Assembly (NCBI GenBank): GCA_023974075.1
Contig: CM043792.1
Location: forward strand, 16,025,373-16,089,372
Source of the DNA: Chaenocephalus aceratus
Taxonomy: Eukaryota > Chordata > Actinopteri > Perciformes > Channichthyidae
Direction of reading: 5' to 3'
DNA length: 64,000 nucleotides
Shown here: piece after piece, positions 1 through 10,900 of the stretch
Numbering within the stretch: the first letter of the stretch is position 1
How the letters are laid out: each line of letters begins with the position of its first letter
The notes under the pieces: generated by a model
Database searches by the model: none
Seen by the model: only the letters and a program-made list of their open reading frames with translations
Told to the model about the DNA's origin: nothing
Translations under genes and position numbers: made by a program

Positions 1-3000
1 GGAATTGGTGCACAATGCAAAATGAAATAAAAAAAAAAAATCTTGACTCATTGCTGCTTTCACTTGAGCTAATTTCTACAAAACAAACAATCTTAGTGAC
101 TGATACGTCAAATCCCCATCCAATAAAACCTACACTATCTGCACGGTTATATAGGGACAAGTCAGAACACTTTGGGTGTGTGATTCAGATGAACTGCAGC
201 TTTGAACCCAGCTGCTGTGCCTGGAGACTTCTACAAGGGAAGCATTTATAATAGTCTGATGTTAGCCTTGTATTGACACCAAGACGATAATGTCCCTTTC
301 CTTGTTATCTGCAGTGGCTAAAGCTCCTAGCTGAGATTGCTTCTGGTGTATCTTCATGCAGTTATGAAAGCTCTCTATACACCTGTTACTGCTAGATGCT
401 TGTCATTGCCGAACCCCTCTGAACTGTGAGTGAGGAGTCAATATAATAATCTCCTTGGCCAGTGGGTCGCCTGATAAACACTTTGCCGCCACACTGAGAC
501 ACACAGAGATGATGCACTTCACTCTCAGGAGAGAAAGCCAGGGAGAATCACCCATTGATTTTTTTGTCAAAGTGATTTTTTGTATTGCCATGAAAACAAC
601 CCTGTGTGCCAACTTCTTTAAATTGGGGATCAAATGCCTTAATCTTTGTCCAAATCAAAGGCTGCACACTTCAATGTCTCTGGGTCAGCAGAGATATTTC
701 AGAATAGCAACGCCAGAACAGGATTTCAACTCCTTCAACTCATTTCAAACTTATTTCAACTCCTCTCTTTCTTCCACCTCGTCTTTCCAGTGAGTTTTCG
801 GTGGCGTTTTTTGTAATAGTTTAGGTGTGTGTGTGTTCTGATGGACAGTCGCAAGAGAGAGAATTTGGCTGGGCAAAACGATGGATGGTGTGTAGAGGCC
901 ATTGGTGGAGATGGATGGGGATTTGCAGGACTGGAGGCCGGGTGTGGTGCAGTTATCTCCTCTGTGCAGATGAGAACATGTCTTTGCCTGCGGGACGCTG
1001 CTCTTTCTCAGGCCAAGGACAGCATCTGTGTGGTGAAAGGGATTATGGGCTCCCTGTTCCCAGCCTCTGCCTGTTGGGAAGCTGGGATCTGCACTTGGTT
1101 GTCTTGTGTGTTGCCCATTTTTCAGGTATGTAATTATCATCCTTAATGGGTGTAATTAGGGCCTGCACAGCTTGTGCTAAATTCAAAAACAAACTCTTTT
1201 ATGTACAGATGATAAAGCGATAAGAGCTCTGAGAAAAAGCCAGAGAAAAATGTCCCACCGCCCAGGGACAATATCAATTATTATAACAACCAAATTCAAT
1301 TTGTACCAAACATTTTTTCTATTTATCATTATCCGTTTTACCGCCCCAGAGACATTATTTAGTGAAACATTTTGGCTCTTCCACAACAGCAATTCTAACC
1401 CTAGGCAAAGCCACACATTGAATTGAAATAGCAGTCACAGGATCACCCCCAGTGCCTACTCCTAAAATAATTATTTACTGTAAACAATTAAAGGTACCAT
1501 TATCACCCCTAACCAGGGACAGGATTAGACCTCCTTATTTGCATGGTTTTCCACCCGAAAATAATAATAAGGAGGCATAAATAAGAAATAAAGACAAAAG
1601 CTGAAGTTAATTTATGGAAAGCTTGGCTGCACAAATGCTCACTGCTATGATGCTTAATCTGTTATCAAACCCCACAACATTGGGCACTCACACATGAACA
1701 AGCATGCACACACACCTTGAAGAGCTGAGTATTCCTGAGTCAGGGGAACCAGGTATACTGAAGCCAATATTACCCCTCTGGGAAATAAAGATAGGGCTGA
1801 GGTGCAGAAGGAGTGAGATGAGGCTACTGTGAAGACACGCTGAAGAGCAACAACCCAATCCCACTTGTGTTTACTTTCGCTGGTTACCACGGCAATGGCA
1901 GGAGGCTCTGCCTTTCCTGTAGAGGCGAACTCACTTAGAGGATATATTTCCTGCCTTGAAAATAAATCGGGTTGGGGGGGAAATGTTCTATTAATGTAAG
2001 CTTTTTTTCTTTGTTCATTCGATTTCTCAGAATGTGAATACACCACCCGCATGTGTGTGAGACGCTGCTTTTCTAACCAGAACGTTTCTAGCCTTTATCC
2101 TGTTATTGACCATGCATTTTAGCAAGACATGAACATTTCACATCTCTGTAACCATTGACAGATTTAAGCTGTTTCTACTAAAAAGTACAGCCGCTGTCAA
2201 TTTTGGTGAAATTAGGTGAGATAAATGAATGAATGTGCAGCTATGATTGTGTCTTTCTGTATATGTGTGTTCTTTCCAGTGGTTTGCGTCACATTGTTTT
2301 TCTCTGTGAAGCGGTCAGGATATGCAGAGATGAGCTTCATTGTTGGCATAAATTGCTTGGCTGCCTCTCCACTGGGCATCTCCCCCTCATACTGATCGAT
2401 CTAATCCTCAGCTATAATGAGTTTCTCTGTCTGAGAGTGAGTGGTGGGCCCTGAAGTGGAGAGGAGAGTGAGCGGGAGAAATGTGCCGTACGTGTGGTGG
2501 TGCGATTTCAGATATTTACAGAGGTACAAAGTTATCAAGTTGTGATATGACAGCAGATTATCTTCATGAGGTGATGTTCTTTCGTGAGGAAAACTTCTTT
2601 CTACTCGGTCTCTGAGACAATCTTACACACTACAGGATATTGCATTGGAAAATGGAAAAGGCTCTATCAATATGTACAGAAATATGACCTATTTAAATAG
2701 ATTAAATTGTTTTTATTATTCATTCCTACCAGGAACTTAATCTATCACACATCATCCATATAGGTGTAGCCACGCAACGAAATAGCTAGCTTCCAGAAAT
2801 TAAGCCAGTATTTTGCTGAAATATTATGAAAATAGTGAAGAATTGTGTCTAGTTGACTTAATCTATGAGAGCTGAAACCTTTGGACATGCAAACTCCGAA
2901 CACACAGAGAGCAAAAACCAAAACATAAAGTATCCATGACAGGCACAGTCTCTTCCCTCTTGCAGAGACCAGAAGAGACCAGATAGAAGAACAGATGAAT

Positions 3001-4676
3001 AACAAAAGCGAGAAGCTGAAACGGAACAGAGACGGCTGCCTGTAGTTCACAGACTCCAATGTCCGTCATCTCCCAGAGTCGGCACTCTGCACATCAAGGT
3101 AGGAGACATGGAGATTTCTCACAACATAAAAAGGCAACTTGTCTGTGAAAATATATATCACCCCTCTCTGAACCTCCAACAGGCTTCTGCAGTATGTCTG
3201 TCCGTCTTTGCCTCACCCTTATCTTTAAGGAGCTTGGAGATGAAAGAAGAGTGATTCGTTTTATACTTAATTTCTACGAACAGGTCACTACTTTCATCTT
3301 TCTTGTAAGTTTGAGCTTTTACATCAAATTATAAGCAAGTAAGGATTTAACTGACACTTACATTTATGAATGTATGTGTCCATCTGCCAGTTATAGAATA
3401 ATTTGACAGTAATTATTTTCATGTCATAAAATAGTGAAATCTAACCAAAAATGTCCCGGAACCAAAACATTTTAAAGTTACTTTTAATTTGATCAATAGT
3501 CTAGTAGCAACGCGTATTCAATTATCAATACATGATATATTAATGGACTCTTTCCTCACTTGCGGGAGGTCTAAAACGGTACTGCTGTGTCTTTATATGC
3601 TGTGTATCTTTGCATGATGGAGCATCTCTTAGTGGCTTAGCAGGTTCAAGTGTAGCTAATATGACCACCACGTGCCTTCAGGGCAACGGCCTGGCAGGAC
3701 AGAGGAATCCGTGTGAAAGGCCTCTTTGTTGAGCCGTGTCATAATTTGTATTCAGCGGGATCAAAGTCTCCTCGGCTGCTTTCAAATGTGTCCTGTGGCT
3801 AGTGTTGCCGAAGCAGTGAATGACAATGTCAAGGGATGCAGAAGAGCCTCACATTTACATAGAAATAGCCCTCGATATAAATTTGTACAGACACAAATCA
3901 GATATATATTGGGATGTATTCGAAAAGCCTAGAAGGGGAGGGAGGATATTTGCTTTTAGATAGAAGAGGTTCATTCCCACCTCTTAATACAACGCTCCTT
4001 GATTTATTGATAGTCGTTTCAGATTGTTTATCACTTCACCATCTGTAGTAAACGATTCCATAAAGTATTAGCAGAAGTATGATCATATTATCCTGTTTAA
4101 TGTGGGACAGTTCGTATTCCCTGTTATTTATTTCCCCCCAAATGTTTGAAGGAAAAGGGAAGACACATGTAGCACAGCGCTCAAAGACACCGTCTGTGGG
4201 AAAGGAATAAACAGCCGTGATTTATGCACAGAGCGAGTAATAATTAGAAAAAGTCCCTTGGCTGGAAATGTAACCAGGATGTCTTTACCATAATATCTCT
4301 TAATCTGTATTAGTCATATAACATTGAACTCACTGACATCTTGGAATGTGGCAGTATTGCTTAACATGGCAAGGGCAAAAAGTTAAAGTAAAAAGTTAAG
4401 TCAAATGATTACCCAACATGTTCTTGTGAAACATCTATTAAAGTTCACAAACTATCTTCCTGTTTAAATTTGACCTACTTTACTCTGTTGTTGTGCGAGC
4501 ACCGCTTTTACTGTCCACACAGGGATCATAACCTACATTTCAGGGTGTGCCTATTTGAGTTTTTACCTTCAAAAAAAGTGATAGAGATAATCTGGTTATC
4601 TCTAACTGTTGGCTTGTTGAAAGCTTCAGTCTGACAGCTTGTTGTTCTTTACCTGTCAGATTTCCTTATACCAATC
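1..4676. other. Non-coding, probably host DNA
   Basis: No coding exon, RNA gene or complete mobile element was recognised here. Open frames are short, overlap on both strands and have no recognisable domain. The sequence is AT-rich and mostly looks single-copy, so it is best read as intergenic or intronic teleost DNA. Conserved non-coding elements cannot be judged from one sequence. Confidence 0.6.
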
Positions 4677-4680
4677 TTAA

Positions 4681-5061
4681 AGGTGGGGTAGGTAAGTTTC
4701 AGAAACCGGCTCGAGATACACTTTTTGTTATATTCCATGGAATGCTCTTAACATCCCGATAGCAATGAATATCTTAAGTGCTTTGACAAAAAATCCATAA
4801 AAAAATGTCATCTGTAGAAGCCGTAATACTGTAAAAAGTACAACCAATCCATTTATCCGGCCCGGCTAAAATAACTGGACGGCCTACCTGCCTGTCAGCC
4901 TTCCATCGGGGCACAAACTGATCTCGTGCCCTCATTGGTCATGTGCACGTTCGTGTGTGTTGGAGGAGGGGCTCTATAAGGAAGTGGCAGATTTTCTCCG
5001 GTTGTGTATTTTCAAATTCTAGCGATCTCGAGCCGGTTTCTCAAACTTACCTACCCCACCT
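4681..5061. mobile_element. TTAA-flanked MITE, copy 1
   Basis: A 381-bp non-coding element with near-palindromic ends: it begins AGGTGGGGTAGGTAAG and ends with the reverse complement CTTACCTACCCCACCT. It is flanked by TTAA on both sides (4677-4680 and 5062-5065). The subterminal CCGGCTCGAG and CTCGAGCCGG blocks are also inverted. A TTAA duplication is known for the piggyBac and Kolobok superfamilies; which one mobilised this element cannot be told. The right TTAA is shared with the next element. A related copy lies at 7190-7691. Confidence 0.85.
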
Positions 5062-5233
5062 TTAAAGGGAAATGGAAACACTTTTCAAACTGCTTTCCAT
5101 GCGACAATATTCCCATTAGGAAATGTATTTATCTAGTCTATTTCCAATGTAAACGATCGAGATACGCACATTTATTTTTTGAAATACGTGCCTAATGACC
5201 ATGGGCGCTTCCATTGCTCCGGGACTTTTCCAG

Positions 5234-5241
5234 TGACGTCA
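5234..5241. promoter_or_regulatory. CRE/ATF-type TGACGTCA site
   Basis: A perfect palindromic TGACGTCA lies about 45 bp upstream of the first ATG of the THAP piece. Such sites are common in TATA-less vertebrate promoters. Promoter function is inferred from position, and from the matching site in front of the opposing gene. Confidence 0.4.
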
Positions 5242-5286
5242 CTGAGTGGGTACGGCTTCCTGGACCAAAGCTCAATAACAAACAAC

Positions 5287-5571
5287 ATGGCGTGCAATGC
5301 ACCAGTAGTTTACATTACAAGAAAACGGTCGTCGTCAGGAGTTTATTGTATTGCCCCAGGCTGCACAAATGGATTTTATACGAAGAAGGAAGAAGTACAT
5401 TTCCGGCTGCCACTAAAGGATGAGAAGCTGCTCAAAGTCCAGTCTGGATGCCTGGTTCAATACAAAACATCGGATTTGAAGCCAGGATCTGTTCCCCACA
5501 ATATTCGATTTCTCAACGTATGCAGTCGGGAACACCGACCGTCCCAGCACGTCGGCCGCGCAAGACAATGA
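5287..5571 (+). pseudogene. THAP-domain coding fragment of a Kolobok-like element
   Basis: The frame opens upstream at 5179, but the ATG at 5287 (context CAACATGGCG) is the likely start. It begins MACNAPVVYITRKR and then shows a THAP N-terminal signature: a CxxxxGC-type zinc pair (CIAPGC), a TNG turn and the FRLPLKDEKLLK helix region. THAP domains are C2CH zinc fingers that bind DNA in P-element and Kolobok transposases and in host THAP proteins. The conserved Trp expected just after the KDEKLLK helix and the downstream C..H pair do not follow in register, so the domain is cut by a splice site or frameshift at about residue 50. The rest of the frame matches nothing I recognise. Confidence 0.6.
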
Positions 5572-6406
5572 CAGTGTCAACAAACGTGAAGTTCGAGCCA
5601 CCAAACGAGTTGCTTCATGCCGAGAGAGAGGTACATATTGCAGCACTACCAGATTACTAGCTCACACATGTATTTACTGACACAGTGTGACCTTATTAAT
5701 TAACGCAATCGCGTCCAAACTAAATGGTAGCTATTATTATGCCGTACAATGGAGAATTGGGGGTGTTCTATAGCTCAACTAATTAAACTGGCATACACAC
5801 GCTCATCTGTCGAAAACAGCCCTAAAAAGGCTAGTATTGCTGGACTAGGTGTTCAATGGATGGTATTGCAGGACCCAGAGCGCACGGAGCACAGAGCGGA
5901 CAGCAGATAACGGAATTGCAGTTGTATTGCTTATAGATTATCAGAACATTTCAAAGGGGACACATCCCCATTGGATATTAACCTATGGATTAACTACATC
6001 ATCGTTTTTATCGTTGTAATGCCATTGAAGACCAGTTTAGACCAGACAATGAGGAAGGTAAGCCGTTAGCCTAGCGCATGTTAGTACCTACTAGTGCCAC
6101 TTGTTTTGATGTACGTTTTTGTTGATAACCTCGCGAGTTTGTATCTTTCAGTGTTGAGGTGAGATTCTGTGTCTTTACGATCATAAACAATGTGTTGGAT
6201 GTGCAGCGAGGATAAGTAATAAGGGAGCTCGGAGTGATTTTCGGTGCAGTAATAGGTTAGCATTTTTCGTTCGGGGCTAATTCAGAGGCTCACTGTTAGC
6301 ATTGTGTGTTTTTTTTGAAAAAATAAATGAAAAAGATCAGTTAAATTAGTTTTTTTCCCGTTATATGGATATAAAATATTCATAGTTTATTAAATATTAA
6401 TGTTCC

Positions 6407-6830
6407 TTAGACGTTGTTTCCTGCAAATGACGCAATTTCGGTTCCGTGGGGCCTAAGAGGATAACAGAGTATTTTTTTATTTTTATTTTTATTTATTTTT
6501 TTGACATTTTCCGATGGCATCACCACACAATTGTTACATGTACACCAATCTGTGTTGTCCATTCGTCCCGGGTTTTGAGCAACATCTTCTTCCTCTGAGA
6601 CCGAGTCGGTACTGGAACTGGTGGTCCCACTCAGCGAGTTCAGAACCGTCGGTACTTTCGGCGGATTCCGCATCGTATGCCACTCTATTCGACCGAATCG
6701 GTTAATAAGCATAGTCCATGGGATGCCTGGTAACTGTAGATGCTTCCACATCAATGTCATCTCCCGACGAATAGTCAAATTCATTGTTCAAAACGTCCAT
6801 CTCATTGCAAAATTCCTCCATCGCTGCCAT
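6407..6830 (-). pseudogene. P2X7-tail-like zinc-binding ORF of the Kolobok-like element
   Basis: Reading from an ATG at 6830 the peptide starts MAAMEEFCNEMDV, passes an acidic stretch (SSGDDIDVEAS) and stops at 6702. A second frame continues with a Ser/Glu-rich run and the motif DNTDWCTCNNCVVMPSE. The WCxCxNCxxMP signature is that of the cytoplasmic cysteine-rich tail of P2X7 receptors, which also occurs without the channel in many transposon-associated fish ORFs. At least one stop and one frameshift separate the two halves, and the frame then decays into a Lys/Asn-rich simple stretch. No P2X channel domain is present, so this is not a receptor gene. It converges on the THAP gene. Confidence 0.55.
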
Positions 6831-6886
6831 ATCTGCTACGTTGTGTTGACTTCCGGTATGGATACCCGGAGCGAAGACCCATCCAG

Positions 6887-6894
6887 TGACGTCA
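6887..6894. promoter_or_regulatory. CRE/ATF-type TGACGTCA site with nearby ETS-like motif
   Basis: A perfect TGACGTCA lies about 60 bp upstream of the - strand ATG at 6830. An ACCGGAAGT ETS-like motif (- strand) lies between them. It mirrors the arrangement in front of the THAP gene at the other end of the element, suggesting two separate promoters facing each other. Confidence 0.4.
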
Positions 6895-7189
6895 CCATTT
6901 GGGACTCCCCTAATGGCGGCGGCCTGGTCCCGGAATTCCCCACCCGGCCGGCGGATAATTAATTTTCTTTTGGCGAGTAATATCATATACAATAAATATT
7001 ACAATCAATATCCATTGTAAAATGAATAAACTACCGGAGTATTATAGCTGTAATTGGTGTTTCCTTTCCCCTTTAAGCAGTTTCCTTGGTGAGGTAAATT
7101 CTTTCATGACTGATGGCCAAACTATGATTTTAAGACACAAGTTGTAAAAACCCTGCATCAACCTTTAACATATGATTTTTGATTATTAA

Positions 7190-7691
7190 AGGTGGGGTAT
7201 GTAATACCTGGAGAAACCAGCTCGAGTGTGCTAGAATTTGAAAATACACAACCGGAAAAAATCTGCCTCTTCCTTCAGACTTCCTTACAGAGCCGGGATG
7301 TTAAGAGCATTCCATGGAATATAACAATAAGTGTTTCTGAAATAAATTACATACATGTAAGTTTGAGACACCGGCTCGAGATACACTTTTTGTTATATTC
7401 CATGAAATGCTCTTAACATCCCGATAGTAATGAATATCTTAAGTGCTTTGACAAAAAATCCATAAAAAAAAAGCACGACCAATCATTTTAGCCGGCCCGG
7501 CTAAAATAACTGGATGGCCTACCTGCCTGTCAGCCTTCCACCTGTGCACACACTTATCTCATGCCCTCATTGGTCATGTTCGTGTGTGTTGGAGGAGGGG
7601 CTCTGTAAGGAAGAGGCAGATTTTTTCTGGTTGTGTATTTTCAAATTCTAGCGCACTCCAGCTGGTTTCTCCAAAATTACCTACCCCACCT
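7190..7691. mobile_element. TTAA-flanked MITE, copy 2, fold-back variant
   Basis: A 502-bp relative of the element at 4681-5061, beginning AGGTGGGGTATGTAAT, ending CCTACCCCACCT and flanked by TTAA (7186-7189 and 7692-7695). From about 7355 it follows copy 1 closely. The extra left part (7190-7350) is an inverted duplicate of the element's right end fused to an inverted piece of its left part, so this copy is a composite rather than a simple MITE. Confidence 0.8.
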
Positions 7692-7695
7692 TTAA

Positions 7696-10600
7696 GTACA
7701 GTTTTTTAATCATACACGTATGTAGCTTGCCTCTTAAAGTTTAACACTAAATCCAGAAACTGTGTATTATTAATTATCTTGATCCGTCTTTTTACATTAA
7801 ATTGTTTTTCTTACTAAGTCATATTATTTTCAGTCAGTACATAAGCTATACCCTTTCAGGCCTGCCTGGCGGTCACAGCCTGGCCTTACTCCTGTCCATC
7901 TCTTGGAGGATGGCTGTCGGAACATACACTCATTGCTCTGTTTCAGCATTGACACCCGCTGTCTTCATTATTAAGGCAGACACGTAACAGAAAATCAATA
8001 GGGTCGTTGTAGACTTAATAAAGGTACATTCTCCCCGGCCCTACCTCATGTTGAGCGAAAGTACCAGGCCTATTGCTCGACTCATTTGATCCTTTTCCAC
8101 CATTCAATTTGTTGCAAAAATGCAAGAAGTATTGATTCATTAGCCATTAAAACTTTCAAAAAGATTGAGAAGGAAAAAGGTGAAGGCTGATTTCAAATGA
8201 AGCCGACATTTCAAGTCAAAAGGGTTGTTTAGTGTGCTAGATAGGGCATTTATATGAGCTCTATTGGTTGGCCCCGTTTTTGAAAAATGTAAGAATATGA
8301 AGGTGGATATGAATGGAACTGGTAAGGCATGTCACAGTCTTCTCCACCGCCCCACAACAAGATATTGACTGTCTCTGCATAGTAACTGCTAAGATCCTTT
8401 TTAACAAATGAGTGTATACATGATTTTCTCTATATATGCTTTACATCATAATTGTTGCAACATTCTCTTTTGACTGCAGCTGAGATAATGACATCACACA
8501 TCAGTGCACATGCTGTCACAATGTATGTAAATCGTTCTCCTCCACCTGGAGTTTATGTACTGATAAAAAAAAGCCAAAAGCACATCATATCCAAATATAA
8601 AGGCATATTGCATGACCTGCTGTATAGGAGACGTGTCGTGCACTTAATGTGCAGCATGATGGGTGGGTGTGTTTCTGGTGGAAATCTGCTATTTCTTATG
8701 CATTGCTTTCTCCTGCTGTATTTAAACTGAGGGAGTTTGTTTTCTTTTTGTCTGTTTGTCATCACTTTTGAATGAGATTAGTTATTTTATTTGTTTTGGT
8801 CTCTGTTCAGCATGAATTATATTGCCTCAGCTTTTTGACGCTATAACGAGGATCAAACTTGAACAAAGGATTCTGATTCCTGTCTTCATTATAGGATATA
8901 ATTTGAAGCTGATGTATAAATGTGAGACTACCCTCTAATTGGGCAGATTGAACAGAAAAGTCTTCACTCGTTAGTTGTATTTTGTCAGATATCCAGAATG
9001 TTTAGGGCTTTAATTGTAAGGTTCTTTTTAATTATTCCAAGCCTGTTTTTTATCAAAGCTTCAAGAAATGTTTTACACATTTACACACAGCATAGTTCAA
9101 TTAATATATACAGTACATGAAGTTTAAACTGTTAGGTTTGTTTACCTGAAACAGTTGTGTCTATACTCTTAAAGGACTCAATAATTTATTAGATTTGTAT
9201 TCATTTGGACATTCAGGTTGATTAGCCTTCAGGCACTCCCCACATCCTCTACGAGGGTGCATGTTGCTCCCCAGCAGAGATGCACTGACTTTCAAACCGT
9301 CCAACCAAGCCTAGTGTTGTCACTGTCACCCTAAACACCCAGGAAAGGTTAGATGTGAGAGTGTAGAGATCTAAGTCTTCTGCAAGTCTGATTGACTTGT
9401 CACTGTGGACAAAAAGCCCCCGGCGAGCCCCGGTGAGGTGACTGAGAAGGCAGTGGCCTTGCTTTGGCCGGAGGCTTGTTATCTGTGCATGCCAACCGAG
9501 GTCTACATGTTTCTCATCTTATCTCCTCCCTCGGCTGCTGACATGCTTTTGAATTTACAGCGCTCCTTTATTAATTGTAATGTCCACTCCTGATCTTGAC
9601 CCACAGGCTGGACTGAACATTTCAAATGCTTCAAAACACAGAGATACTTAGCCAGCATGTGCATAGTGTCCTAATAAAACAGACCCTTGGGATCATGGGT
9701 TTGTGGTTTTCTCTTAAAGCGGGGAGTGTGCTGAATTATTTAATGGACATTGAGAGGGCAAAGGGTGAATACAGATGAAAATTGAGATTGTATGAGGGGG
9801 GGGGGGGGGGTTAGCTCTGTATATATAAGATAAATAATATAGATTGTTTCGAGTACATCAAGATGTTGGTTTTGTGTGTTGACTAAATGCAATATGTATG
9901 AGCTAGCTTACAAGATTCACATTTCCAAGTATATATTATCCAACATATTTGGAGAAGAAAACATATTACTTTAACCTACTGTATTAGGGGGCAATGACCA
10001 ATTATTACCAGTACAATGTGATAATAAATGGTTAAAAAACTAAGCAAATCATATCCTAAATTTAAGAAACCAGAAACATCTCAATTTGTTATTTAGTGAA
10101 TAGAAAAGCACCAAAGCTTATTTCAATGTAGCAAACAGCTGCTGATAGTGCAGTGCATTTTGATGTAATATATCTGCATGTTTATGTGTGTTGTTCTCTG
10201 TGGAGGATGTAATTAACAGCAAGGGGTAAATGGGCAAACTGCAGTCTCACAAAGCCAGAGTGACATGATGGCTTGCATCAATATATATCCCAGCGTGCAC
10301 GCTGTTTTTACCCATGCTATACCTCACACTTCATCTCCCTTCCCCACTCTCCCATCCGCACCATTGCTCTCACACACGAACCGCACAAACTAAAACAGAC
10401 ACCAGTGATTTGCATGGAACACCGTGCCCGCCATGCCAGTGAGAATCAGCCTTAAGTAGCAAATCAGCCTATTTTGTCTCATCAAGAAGTCACGCTGAGC
10501 CAGTGGGCAGCCTAACCCAGCACCTCCCTGCCTCCTGACTGCTGCGTCCTTGACTTTGAAGGCTGCATTTGCTCACCTTACTGGTGAAGTTCAACCCGGA

Positions 10601-10811
10601 GCGACAGCTGTGCACCAGAATACAAGCAGTGAATACTGGTGTCACTCTTTATTTTGCACGACGTGTGCTGCACTGGAGCGGCGGTTTTTCTTTGCATTGC
10701 CATCCTCTTATCTCTCGATATGTATGTGTGGGTGGGCAGAATGGTCAAACGTGCCTGTATTGAGCGAACATAAGAAGCATATGTGCGCTCTTCTCTAAAA
10801 GCATGCAGTCT

Positions 10812-10900
<89 letters not shown>

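Larger units (their letters stand above)
5066..7072. mobile_element. Kolobok-like DNA transposon derivative
   Basis: A 2.0-kb element with inverted ends (left AGGGAAATGGAAACAC, right reading inward AGGGGAAAGGAAACAC), flanked by TTAA at 5062-5065 and 7073-7076. Inside are a THAP-type zinc-finger coding piece on the + strand and, converging on it, a piece on the - strand resembling the cysteine-rich tail of P2X7 receptors. TTAA target sites together with THAP transposases are the known signature of Kolobok. No catalytic transposase core is visible, so this copy is internally deleted or non-autonomous. It directly abuts the MITE at 4681-5061. Confidence 0.75.

Noticed and set aside
751..1146. 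Overlapping + and - frames of 102-129 codons as a host gene
   Set aside because: Open on both strands, no domain or splice logic, unremarkable composition.
6407..6830. P2X7 receptor gene
   Set aside because: Only the cysteine-rich tail motif is present; no channel domain, and it lies inside a TTAA-flanked element.
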